Origin: Streptomyces sclerotialus
Lineage (GTDB): Bacteria > Actinomycetota > Actinomycetes > Streptomycetales > Streptomycetaceae
Length of the DNA: 64,000 nt
Direction of reading: 5' to 3'
Assembly (NCBI GenBank): GCA_000719105.1
Contig: JODX01000004.1
Location: forward strand, 248,001 to 312,000
Shown here piece after piece: positions 56,922-64,000 of the stretch. Within the stretch, counting starts at the first letter, position 1; each line of letters starts with the position of its first letter. The notes under the pieces are model-generated. The model searched no databases, was not told the DNA's origin, and saw only the letters and a program-made list of their open reading frames with translations. Both the position numbers and the translations under genes were made by a program.

Positions 56922-57785
56922 GTGGGATCTCTGCGCAATCCGGTCGGGCCGCTTCCCTCCTCCATCTACTGGCGACGGAGGGCCGTACTGCTGTCCATCC
57001 TCGCCCTGTTGGCGCTCCTGGTCACCTGGATCGTCTCCGTGGGCGGTGGGGACGGCGGCAGCAACGCGAACGGGTCGAACGGCAAGAATCCCGCGCCCTC
57101 GATCACCCCGGGACCGTCCGGATCCGGCCCCGCGATCAGCGAAGCCCCGGGCGGGCGCGACGAGTCGGGCGGCGGTGACACGTCCGGTTCGGAGGGCGGC
57201 TCGGACGGCGGCTCGGGCGATGGGTCCGGTGACGGCTCGGGCGATGGGTCCGGTAACGGCTCCGGTGACGGCTCCGGGGAGTCCGGCGGTTCCGGTTCCG
57301 GTTCCGGTTCCGGCGGCGGCTCGGTCACGGTCGGCGAGGGCGGAGGCGGCATCGGACAGCGGCTTCCGGCCGGTTCCGGCCTGCCCGACTGCACCGCGGA
57401 CGACGTGAAGTTGACCCTGCGCAGCGTCAGAAACACCTACGAGCCCGGTGAGAAGCCGACCATCGAACTGATCGCCAGGAACACGTCCGGCAGCGACTGC
57501 AAGGTCGACCTCGGCCCGGAGAAGGCCGTTGTGACGATCTCCGAGTCCGACGGCGACGACGACCTGTGGTCCTCCGCCGACTGCCCCGAGGGCGCCGGCA
57601 GCCGACAGTTCCGCGTGCCCGCCGAGAGCCGCATCACCTACACCGTCGAGTGGGACCGCAAGCCCAGCGAGCCCAACTGCGCCACTCCGGAGGCGGGTTC
57701 GGCCCCCACGGGCACGTACCTGGTGGAGGCCAAGGCACCGGGCCTGGCGAAGGCCCGGACGTCGTTCGTCCTGGAGAAGGACTGA
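56922..57785 (+). CDS. Membrane-anchored protein with Ser/Gly linker
   Basis: This 287-residue protein has a single N-terminal membrane helix (about 18-38) after MGSLRNPVGPLPSSIYWRRR. A linker of about 90 residues made mostly of Gly, Ser and Asp follows. The C-terminal domain starts near LPDCTADDVKLTLRSVRNTYEPGEKP and has an immunoglobulin-like beta pattern with four Cys residues (two disulphides likely). The GTG at 56922 is used; TACAGT at 56909-56914 is a plausible -10 box giving a leaderless transcript. The external domain may bind a surface ligand; the function is unknown. Confidence 0.8.
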   Translation: MGSLRNPVGPLPSSIYWRRRAVLLSILALLALLVTWIVSVGGGDGGSNANGSNGKNPAPSITPGPSGSGPAISEAPGGRDESGGGDTSGSEGGSDGGSGDGSGDGSGDGSGNGSGDGSGESGGSGSGSGSGGGSVTVGEGGGGIGQRLPAGSGLPDCTADDVKLTLRSVRNTYEPGEKPTIELIARNTSGSDCKVDLGPEKAVVTISESDGDDDLWSSADCPEGAGSRQFRVPAESRITYTVEWDRKPSEPNCATPEAGSAPTGTYLVEAKAPGLAKARTSFVLEKD

Positions 57786-57824
57786 GGGATGAGTACTGAG
57801 GCCTAGCGGGGCAGCGCCCGCCAC

Positions 57825-57884
57825 AAGGGGCGCGGACCCAAGGGGTGCCGACCCAAGAGGCGCGGACCCAAGGGGCGCGGGGAA
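57825..57884 (+). repeat. 15-base tandem repeat, about four units
   Basis: Units AAGGGGCGCGGACCC (57825-57839), AAGGGGTGCCGACCC, AAGAGGCGCGGACCC and AAGGGGCGCGGGGAA run in tandem. The last unit continues into the interspersed element at 57870-57916. The array lies after a protein gene. Confidence 0.75.
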
Positions 57885-57916
57885 CTGCGCGACCAGCCAC
57901 TACGAACCCGCGCCTG
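57870..57916 (+). repeat. Interspersed intergenic repeat, copy 2
   Basis: It starts AAGGGGCGCGGGGAACTGCG and continues CGACCAGCCAC, then GAACCCGCG. The first 25 bases match the copy at 6251-6300. Both copies lie downstream of genes. The repeated core may form a hairpin; the exact function is unknown. Confidence 0.6.
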
Positions 57917-57937
57917 AGCCGGAACACCGCCGGACGG

Positions 57938-59062
57938 CTACACGTACCGCTCGAGGATCGACGACTCCGCCAGCCGCGACAGCCCTTCGCGTACGCTCCG
58001 GGCGCGGGCCTCGCCGACCCCGTCCACGGTCTGGAGGTCGTCGACGCTGGCCGCGAGGAGCTTCTGCAGGCCGCCGAAGTGCTCCACCAGCCGGTCGATG
58101 ATCGCGCCCGGCAGCCGCGGCACCTTCGCCAGCAGCCGGAAGCCGCGCGGGGACACCGCGGAGTCGAGCGCCTCGGGGGAGCCGGTGTAGCCCAGCGCCC
58201 GTGCCACCGTGGACAGTTCGAGCAGCTCGGCCTGGGGGAGGGCGTCCAGCTCGGCGAGCGCCTCGTCGACCGTGCGGGAGCGCTTGGCCGTCGGCTCCGG
58301 TACGTAGTCCCGGACGACCAGCTCGCGCTCCGGCTCCACTCCGGCGATCAACTCGTCGAGCTGGAGGGCGAGCAGCCGGCCGTCCGTGCCCAGCTCCACC
58401 ACGTACTCGGCGATCTCGGTCGCGATCCGGCGCACCATCTCCAGGCGCTGCGCCACCGCCGACACGTCGCGGACGGTCACCAGGTCCTCGATCTCCAGCG
58501 CGGAGAGCGTGCCCGCCACCTCGTCCAGGCGGAGCTTGTACCGCTCCAGGGTGGCAAGGGCCTGGTTGGCGCGGGAGAGGATCGCCGCCGAGTCCTCCAG
58601 CACGCGGCGCTGGCCGCCGACGTACAGCGCGATCAGGCGCATGGACTGGGAGACGGAGACCACCGGGAAGCGCACCTGTTTGCTGACGCGGTCCGCCGTG
58701 CGGTGCCGGGTGCCGGTCTCCTCGGTGGGGATCGTCGGGTCGGGCACCAGCTGCACACCGGCCCGCAGGATCTTGGACCCGTCGGTGGACAGGACGATGC
58801 CGCCGTCGAGCTTGCACAGCTCGCGCAGCCGGGTCGCCGTGAACTCCACGTCCAGGACGAAGCCACCCGTGCACAGGGACTCGACCGTCCTGTCGGAGCC
58901 GAGCACGATAAGTCCGCCGGTGTTGCCGCGGAGCACCCGCTCCAGGCCGTCGCGCAGCGCCGTACCCGGTGCCACCGCGCTCAAGGAGGCGCGCATCAGG
59001 CCATCGGCACCGGCACTCCCACCGGACTTTCCGGGAGCTGCTGCCCGGTCGTTGGCTGCCAC
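57938..59062 (-). CDS. disA: DisA, DNA-integrity-scanning diadenylate cyclase
   Basis: This 374-residue protein makes the second messenger c-di-AMP. The DAC domain is N-terminal. Its motif reads DGG (86-88) in the position usually DGA, and the RHR motif is intact at 119-121 ([13 protein letters not shown]). A linker helix follows, then a helix-hairpin-helix DNA-binding end (about 300-370) with [16 protein letters not shown]. The GTG at 59062 has GGAGG upstream and gives the known 374-residue length. It is transcribed after radA. Confidence 0.95.
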   Translation of the reverse strand: MAANDRAAAPGKSGGSAGADGLMRASLSAVAPGTALRDGLERVLRGNTGGLIVLGSDRTVESLCTGGFVLDVEFTATRLRELCKLDGGIVLSTDGSKILRAGVQLVPDPTIPTEETGTRHRTADRVSKQVRFPVVSVSQSMRLIALYVGGQRRVLEDSAAILSRANQALATLERYKLRLDEVAGTLSALEIEDLVTVRDVSAVAQRLEMVRRIATEIAEYVVELGTDGRLLALQLDELIAGVEPERELVVRDYVPEPTAKRSRTVDEALAELDALPQAELLELSTVARALGYTGSPEALDSAVSPRGFRLLAKVPRLPGAIIDRLVEHFGGLQKLLAASVDDLQTVDGVGEARARSVREGLSRLAESSILERYV

Positions 59063-59150
59063 TGCACTCCTCCGGTCGCAGGTTCTGGGGCGCTCCCGCT
59101 TTCGCTTTCGCACACTCGGTTCGTACGGACGGGCGAGACCTGGGCAAAGT

Positions 59151-60560
59151 CTACCGGCGGTCCTCCGCCTCCCGTGGGGCCTCTCGGCGACGCGAACGCG
59201 GCAGGACCCTCAGCGCCTCGCCCATGTCGGCCACTTCCTGCACCTTCATCCCGGGCGGGATCTTCCCGGGGTCGGACGGGACGAGGGCGTGCGTGAAGCC
59301 CAGGCGGTGGGCCTCGGCCAGTCTGCGCTGCACGCCCGTGACCCGGCGGACCTCGCCGGCGAGCCCGACTTCTCCGATCGCGACCAGGTTCTTGGGGAGG
59401 GGGGTGTCGCTCGCGGCCGACGCCAGCGCGAGGGCGACCGCGAGGTCCGCGGCCGGCTCCGACAGCCGTACGCCGCCGACGGTCGCCGAGTAGATGTCCC
59501 GCTTGCCGAGTGCGCTGATCCGGCCGCGCTGTTCCAGCACCGCCAGCATCATCGAGACGCGGGAGGTCTCCAGGCCCGAGGTGGTACGGCGCGGGGAGGG
59601 GATCTGGGAGTCGACGGTGAGCGCCTGCACCTCGGCCACCAGCGGGCGGCGGCCTTCCAGGGTGACCGTCAGACAGGTGCCCGGCACGGGCTCGGCGCGG
59701 CGGGTCAGGAACAGGCCGCTCGGGTCGGCCAGGCCCGTGATGCCCTCGTCGTGCAGCTCGAAGCAGCCGACCTCGTCCGTCGCCCCGTACCGGTTCTTGA
59801 CACCTCGTACGAGCCTGAGGCGCGCGTGGCGGTCGCCCTCGAAGTGCAGCACGACGTCCACGAGGTGCTCGAGCAGACGGGGCCCGGCGATGGCTCCGTC
59901 CTTGGTGACGTGGCCGACGAGGAGGGTCGCCATCCCGCGCTCCTTGGAGGCGCGGATCAGGGCGCCGGCCACCTCGCGGACCTGGGCCATGCCGCCCGGG
60001 GCGCCGTCGATCTCGGGGGAGGCGACGGTCTGCACCGAGTCGAGGATGAGCAGGGAGGGCTTGACCGCGTCCAAGTGGCCGAGCACGGCGGACAGGTCGG
60101 TCTCCGCGGCGAGGTACAGGTGGTCGTCGATGGCGTTGATGCGGTCGGCGCGCATGCGCACCTGGCTTGCCGACTCCTCACCCGTGACGTACAGCGTGCG
60201 GTGCTCGTCGCTCGCCGCCTTGGCCGCCACGTCCAGCAGCAGCGTGGACTTGCCGACGCCGGGCTCGCCCGCCAGGAGCACCACCGCTCCGGGCACGAGA
60301 CCGCCGCCGAGGACGCGGTCCAGCTCGGGCACACCGGTGGAGCGCGCGGTGGCCTGCCGCCCGTCGACCTGGCCGATCGGCAGCGCGGACGAGGTGACGC
60401 GGCCGGGTGCCGTCGTACGGACGGCGGGCGCGCCGTACTCCTCGACCGTCCCCCACGCCTGGCACTCGGGGCAGCGGCCGAGCCACTTGGCCGTCTGCCA
60501 GCCGCACTCGGTGCAGCGGTAGGACGGCCGGTCCTTGGTGGATTTCGTACGGGCAGCCAT
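59151..60560 (-). CDS. radA: RadA/Sms, DNA repair helicase-like protein
   Basis: This 469-residue protein helps process recombination intermediates by moving along DNA. The N-terminal zinc site uses C16, C19, C30 and C33. Walker [10 protein letters not shown] is at 98-106. The RadA signature KNRFG reads KNRYG here, a conservative change. The C-terminal Lon-like domain begins near residue 285. The ATG at 60560 is used. It is followed by disA 88 bases downstream, a conserved pairing because RadA can modulate DisA. Confidence 0.95.
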   Translation of the reverse strand: MAARTKSTKDRPSYRCTECGWQTAKWLGRCPECQAWGTVEEYGAPAVRTTAPGRVTSSALPIGQVDGRQATARSTGVPELDRVLGGGLVPGAVVLLAGEPGVGKSTLLLDVAAKAASDEHRTLYVTGEESASQVRMRADRINAIDDHLYLAAETDLSAVLGHLDAVKPSLLILDSVQTVASPEIDGAPGGMAQVREVAGALIRASKERGMATLLVGHVTKDGAIAGPRLLEHLVDVVLHFEGDRHARLRLVRGVKNRYGATDEVGCFELHDEGITGLADPSGLFLTRRAEPVPGTCLTVTLEGRRPLVAEVQALTVDSQIPSPRRTTSGLETSRVSMMLAVLEQRGRISALGKRDIYSATVGGVRLSEPAADLAVALALASAASDTPLPKNLVAIGEVGLAGEVRRVTGVQRRLAEAHRLGFTHALVPSDPGKIPPGMKVQEVADMGEALRVLPRSRRREAPREAEDRR

Positions 60561-60874
60561 GCAGGAAACCGTAGCCGCCCCCACTGACAGCGCGGGCCCG
60601 GACCCGGAACGGCTCGCGGCCCCGCCCGTCGGACCGCCTCCGTGCCGGTCCCCGTACCGGCCTCCGTGCCGACCCCGTACCGGCCTCAGCACCGGTCTTC
60701 TCCACCTGTGGACGATTCCCTACCGTTCTCGTGCGAACCGGACATCGTTCCATCAGACCGGCTGCGGAATTGATGCTTCCCGTCCCCTTATGAGGGATCG
60801 TTTCACCCGTATGGATTAAATGCGGGCAACGGGAAGGAAGGGGCCGTCGCGAGCCGCCTACGGTCGCACGGGTG
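60561..60874. promoter_or_regulatory. Divergent gap with a duplicated 23-24 base segment
   Basis: This 314-base region holds the promoters of radA (minus) and the BACON-fusion gene (plus). It contains an imperfect tandem duplication, CCTCCGTGCCGGTCCCCGTA at 60637-60660 and its near copy at 60661-60683. The stretch around 60770-60822 is AT-richer than the surroundings (TTATGAGG, GGATTAAATG). No clear promoter was recognised. Confidence 0.35.
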
Positions 60875-62674
60875 ATGACCACCAGCCCGGAGATCTCCAC
60901 CCCCACCACCCCCACGACCCCCGCCACCGGCGCAGAGCAGGTACACCGAGAGACGCACGACCGGGCGGTCGCGCACCCGTCGGAGCAGGACCGGCCCGCG
61001 CGGCGCCCGCCCGGACTCCCCGACCGCCACCTGGACGGCCTGTTCACCTACTGCATGTCCGTGCTGTGCGACCACGACGCGGCGACCGCGGCGCTGGCCG
61101 AGGCGCTCCGGCTCGCCGAGCGCCGCCGCGGGCCCGGGGACCCGGAGGACCACCGGGCCTGGCTGTACGCGCTGGCCCGCTGGGCGTGTCTGCGCGCACT
61201 GGCCGAGGCGGAGCGGAAACGCCGGGGCGCGCATGCCTCCGGCCGGTCAGGCGCCGGTGCCGGCACCGGCAGGCAGCGCGCCCCGGAACCCACGCCCGCC
61301 GTCCCCCAGGAGGACCGGTCGCGGCGGCAGCGCGAACTCGCCCGGCTCGCCTGGCCCGAGGCCGCCGGTACCTCGCCCGAACAGCGCGAGGCACTCGAAC
61401 TGGCCGTACGCCACCGGCTCGCCGACCACGAGGTCGCCGCCGTCCTCGGCACGGCCCTCGCCTCCGCGCGCGAGCTGCTCGCCTCCGCCGCCTGCGAGGT
61501 GGAACGCACGCGTGCGGCCCTCGCCGTCGTGGAGACCGGGAGCTGCCCCGGCGTCACCCGCCTCACCCAGGACCACCGGCTCGTCCTCAGCACCACCCTG
61601 CGCCGCGAACTGGTCCGGCACGTCGACGACTGCCCCCGCTGCCGCCGCACCGCCGAACGCGCCGCCCCCGGACGCTGGCCCGGCACCAGCGTCACACCCG
61701 CCGCGCTGCCCCTCGTCGAGGCCCCGCGCGCCGCCCTGTACGCGGCGATGGAGCGTCCCTCGCGCGCGCGGGGCACCTCTCCGCGGTTCGACCGGCGCGG
61801 TTTCCCCCTGCGCGCCAAGGACCGCGCGGCCCGCCGCGACCGGCTGCGCGCGCGAGCCGTCACGACGACCGTCGTCGCCACGGTCGTCGCCGCGCCCGCC
61901 CTCGCCCTCTGGGCCGCCTTCCGGGGTGAGCCCTCGGTCGGCGAGGGCACCGACGGCCCCGCGGCCACCGCGCGCGAGGCGCCCGGCCCCGCCGGGGCCG
62001 ACGGCGACGGCACGAGCGGCTACGGGAAGGCCGACGGCCTCGGCGCGATGCGGCCGGGCTCCCCCGAAGATGCCGATGACGCCTCCGGTGTCTCCGACGC
62101 CTCCGACGTCTCCGTGAAGGTCCACGGCGCAACCGGTACGGGCGCTGGGAACCTCACCGTCGAAGCGGCCGGTGACGGCGGCGGCGACACCACGCTCATC
62201 ACCCTGACCGCGTCCGGGAGGGCACCGGTCGCCTGGTCCGTGCGTACCGACGCCGACTGGCTCTACTTCAGCCGGTCCTCGGGAACCCTCGCGCCGGGCG
62301 CGACACTGACGGTCAGGGTGTACGTCGACCGGCTGCGCGAGCCGGCCGGACGCTGGAGCGCGCGGGTGTCGATCGCCCCGGCGGGCGCCGTCGTCTCCAT
62401 CGAGGGCCGCGGCCCCGCGCCCCGGCCGAGCGACCCGCGCCCGGCCCCGCCCCGCCCGCGTCCCGGCCCGCCGGAACCGAGCGGCCCGCCGCCCACGCCC
62501 GCCCCCGATCCCGACCCCACGCCCAGCGACGCGGGCCCCGCCGACCCGGAACCGACACCCTCTCCCACGGCCTCCACGGGCACCGGGGGCACGGGCCCCA
62601 CGGATCCCGGCGGGCCGAGCGCGCAGCCCAGCGGTGACGGCGAGGCGAGCGCGGCCGGTGAACAGAGCGGATGA
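60875..62674 (+). CDS. Membrane protein fusing ECF-sigma-like, zinc anti-sigma-like and BACON domains
   Basis: This 599-residue protein has a mixed architecture. Residues about 48-118 resemble ECF sigma region 2 (LDGLFTYCMSVLCDHDAATAAL, WLYALARWACLRAL) and 165-212 region 4 (SPEQREALELAVRHRLADHE). A zinc anti-sigma-like motif HVDDCPRC (H249, C253, C256) follows. A membrane helix is at 329-347. After a linker comes a BACON-like beta domain (about 415-505, WSVRTDADWLYFSRSSGTLAPG) and a Pro-rich tail. A GTG at 60872 is also possible. It may be a self-inhibited transcription factor; the exact role is not known. Confidence 0.78.
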   Translation: MTTSPEISTPTTPTTPATGAEQVHRETHDRAVAHPSEQDRPARRPPGLPDRHLDGLFTYCMSVLCDHDAATAALAEALRLAERRRGPGDPEDHRAWLYALARWACLRALAEAERKRRGAHASGRSGAGAGTGRQRAPEPTPAVPQEDRSRRQRELARLAWPEAAGTSPEQREALELAVRHRLADHEVAAVLGTALASARELLASAACEVERTRAALAVVETGSCPGVTRLTQDHRLVLSTTLRRELVRHVDDCPRCRRTAERAAPGRWPGTSVTPAALPLVEAPRAALYAAMERPSRARGTSPRFDRRGFPLRAKDRAARRDRLRARAVTTTVVATVVAAPALALWAAFRGEPSVGEGTDGPAATAREAPGPAGADGDGTSGYGKADGLGAMRPGSPEDADDASGVSDASDVSVKVHGATGTGAGNLTVEAAGDGGGDTTLITLTASGRAPVAWSVRTDADWLYFSRSSGTLAPGATLTVRVYVDRLREPAGRWSARVSIAPAGAVVSIEGRGPAPRPSDPRPAPPRPRPGPPEPSGPPPTPAPDPDPTPSDAGPADPEPTPSPTASTGTGGTGPTDPGGPSAQPSGDGEASAAGEQSG

Positions 62675-62694
62675 CCGGTGAACAGAGCGGATGA
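62655..62694 (+). repeat. 20-base tandem duplication over the stop codon
   Basis: The identical 20-base units at 62655-62674 and 62675-62694 contain the stop codon of the BACON-fusion gene in the first unit. Related shorter units continue to 62731. It is not in a reading frame beyond the stop. Confidence 0.75.
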
Positions 62695-62775
62695 GCAGAG
62701 CGGGTGAACGGAGCGGGTGAACGGAGCGGGTAAGGCGGACGGGGCGTTCGGGCCACCGTGACTCGGCCCTGGACT

Positions 62776-62819
62776 CGCCGGACCCCGGACCCCGGACCCC
62801 GGGCCGGCCCAGTCCGGCG
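62776..62819. terminator. Hairpin between convergent genes
   Basis: CGCCGGAC (62776-62783) and GTCCGGCG (62812-62819) form an 8-base stem around a C/G-rich loop with three CCCCGGA-type units, after the BACON gene and before the minus-strand gene end at 62835. Confidence 0.5.
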
Positions 62820-62834
62820 CAGCGCCGCCCGGCC

Positions 62835-63881
62835 TCAGCCCACCGGATCCACCGGCTCCACCGAATTCACCGTCTCCACCGGATCCACCGAGTCCGCCGT
62901 CTTCACCGGGCCCGCCGTCTTCACCGTCTTCACCGGGTCCGCCGAGTCCGCCGTCTTCACCGGGCCCGCCGTCTTCACCGTCTTCACCGGGTCCGCCGGA
63001 TGCGGCGCCAGCAGCGGCAGCTGCGACCGCAGGCGCTCCTCGCAGAGCTCGACCAGCCGGTCGTACCCGGCCTTGCCCATCAGCTCGATCAGCTCCGGAC
63101 GGTACGAGACGTACACCGGCTCTCCCGCGCCGTGCGCCGAGGTCGCCGACGTGCACCACCAGTGCAGGTCATGACCGCCCGGCCCCCAGCCGCGCCGGTC
63201 GTACTCGCCGATGGAGACCTGGAGCACGCGCGTGTCGTCGGGGCGGTCGATCCACTCGTACGTCCGCCGGACCGGCAGCTGCCAGCACACGTCCGGCTTG
63301 GTCTCCAAGGGCTCGCGGCCCTCCTTGAGCGCCAGGATGTGCAGCGAGCAGCCCACGCCGCCGGCGAAGCCGGGCCGGTTCTGGAAGATGCACGAGCCCT
63401 TGTACGGGCGGGTCTGACGCTCGCCGTCCTCGTCCTCCGAGACCCAGCCGGACCGCGTGCCCACATCGTGGAACTGCCAGATGTCCGGAGTGAGCCGGGC
63501 CACATGTCCGGCGACCCGCTGCTCGTCGTCCTCGTCCGAGAAATGGGCACCCAGGGTGCAGCAGCCGTCGTCCGCGCGGCCCGCCTTGATGCCTTGGCAG
63601 CCGCTGCCGAAGACGCAGTTCCAGCGGGAGGTCAGCCATGTCAGATCGCAGCGGAAGACTTGCTCTTCGTCCGCCGGATCAGGGAACTCCACCCACGCGC
63701 GCGGGAAGTCGAGCCCCTTCTCGTCCGGCTCCGCAGCACGCTCCGCCCGCTTCCCGGGACCGGCCGCCTCCGTCTGCGCCTCGGCCTGCGGCCGCGAAGA
63801 ATGGACGGCGTATTTGGCAGCCTTGGTCGCCTTGGGGCTCTTGGCCGCCTTTTCGTCCTTCGCCTTTTTCGTCTTTGGCAC
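62835..63881 (-). CDS. Cys-rich protein with 18-residue tandem repeat
   Basis: This 348-residue protein has a Lys/Ala-rich N-terminus ([21 protein letters not shown]) and a core with eight Cys residues in the pattern [20 protein letters not shown], then [26 protein letters not shown] and DVCWQLP. The pattern resembles metal-cluster proteins of the YkgJ/DUF3109 type, so zinc or iron binding is likely. The tail is made of two copies of [18 protein letters not shown] and a diverged third. The ATG at 63881 is used. No pathway is known. Confidence 0.72.
   Translation of the reverse strand: MPKTKKAKDEKAAKSPKATKAAKYAVHSSRPQAEAQTEAAGPGKRAERAAEPDEKGLDFPRAWVEFPDPADEEQVFRCDLTWLTSRWNCVFGSGCQGIKAGRADDGCCTLGAHFSDEDDEQRVAGHVARLTPDIWQFHDVGTRSGWVSEDEDGERQTRPYKGSCIFQNRPGFAGGVGCSLHILALKEGREPLETKPDVCWQLPVRRTYEWIDRPDDTRVLQVSIGEYDRRGWGPGGHDLHWWCTSATSAHGAGEPVYVSYRPELIELMGKAGYDRLVELCEERLRSQLPLLAPHPADPVKTVKTAGPVKTADSADPVKTVKTAGPVKTADSVDPVETVNSVEPVDPVG
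62890..62997 (-). repeat. Perfect 54-base tandem duplication inside the Cys-rich gene
   Basis: The blocks 62890-62943 and 62944-62997 are identical over 54 bases (18 codons) and encode the repeated Lys/Thr/Pro/Val tail of the protein. Identity at silent positions indicates a recent duplication. Confidence 0.9.
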
Positions 63882-63952
63882 GCGTCCAGGGTAGGGCGCC
63901 GGGTACCGCTTCGGTGTCCGGCGAAGCTCCTGCTGGCAGTAGCGTTCCGTAC

Positions 63953-64000
63953 ATGAGACTCGGTGTCCTCGACGTGGGTTCGAACACGGTGCATCTGCTG
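63953..64000 (+). CDS. Ppx/GppA phosphatase, N-terminal fragment
   Basis: The last 16 codons read [16 protein letters not shown], the phosphate-1 loop ([10 protein letters not shown]) that opens Ppx/GppA exopolyphosphatase and pppGpp phosphatase proteins of the ASKHA fold. The gene continues past the right edge. It is divergent from the Cys-rich gene, with a 71-base gap that must hold both promoters. Confidence 0.85.
   Translation, partial: MRLGVLDVGSNTVHLL

Noticed and set aside
62890..62997. CRISPR array
   Set aside because: The repeats are directly adjacent without spacers and lie inside a coding region.

Overview
The window is a high-GC, gene-dense chromosomal segment of a Streptomyces species. 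Codons end mostly in G or C, GTG starts are common, adjacent genes often overlap by four bases (ATGA or GTGA), and the gene content is characteristic of the genus: TipA, Lsr2, the sigE-cseA-cseB-cseC cell-envelope stress operon, ClpC, and DisA next to RadA. The gene order resembles the core region around tipA, ftsH, clpC and sigE in S. coelicolor as I remember it. I see no tRNA, rRNA, CRISPR array, transposase or phage gene.

Layout. 0-5 kb: start of a divergent ATP-binding anti-sigma-type protein carrying a rare TTA codon, an XRE/DUF5753 regulator, an aldehyde dehydrogenase, a DinB-like protein, a PadR regulator, and tipA with its conserved MerR-type promoter. 5-13.5 kb: DedA membrane protein, ThrE-like exporter, inorganic pyrophosphatase, a PBP4-type D,D-carboxypeptidase, a DUF2342 zinc-protease-like protein, tilS and hpt. 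13.7-21.4 kb: ftsH and folE on the plus strand meet a minus-strand folate cluster (folP, an NTF2-like gene, folB, folK, DUF3180). Upstream of folP is an MprF-like lysyltransferase gene that lacks its C-terminal catalytic half.

21.4-29 kb: an osmoprotectant (glycine betaine/choline) ABC transporter with its ATPase divergent from the permeases and binding lipoprotein, a coiled-coil membrane protein and two PH-domain proteins. 29-31.2 kb: a stand-alone NuoD homologue converging on a MidA/NDUFAF7-like methyltransferase. 31.3-35.3 kb: a NarL-type two-component system, a TmrB-like P-loop protein and a threonine-aldolase-like enzyme. 35.5-41 kb: a translationally coupled cofactor operon (DUF2520 dehydrogenase-like protein, panC, nadB, nadC, coaX) that links coenzyme A and NAD synthesis.

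41-47.5 kb: small proteins, a BlaI-type repressor, a GNAT N-acetylglutamate-synthase-like enzyme, lsr2, a hypothetical gene and clpC. The clpC upstream region carries two matches to the ClgR box and one to a SigR promoter. 47.5-50.7 kb: a large NACHT NTPase with LRR-like repeats, a bacterial NLR-like protein of the kind linked to phage defence. 51-55.5 kb: a secreted M23 peptidase and the sigE-cse operon. 55.7-64 kb: MutY, a secreted Ser/Gly-linker protein, disA and radA, a membrane protein fusing ECF-sigma-like, zinc anti-sigma-like and BACON regions, a Cys-rich protein with an 18-residue tandem repeat, and the start of a Ppx/GppA phosphatase.

The most unusual items are the NuoD-like/MidA-like pair, the sigma/anti-sigma/BACON single-chain protein, the NACHT-LRR gene, the TipA homologue that appears to lack the thiopeptide-capturing cysteine, and the truncated MprF-like gene.
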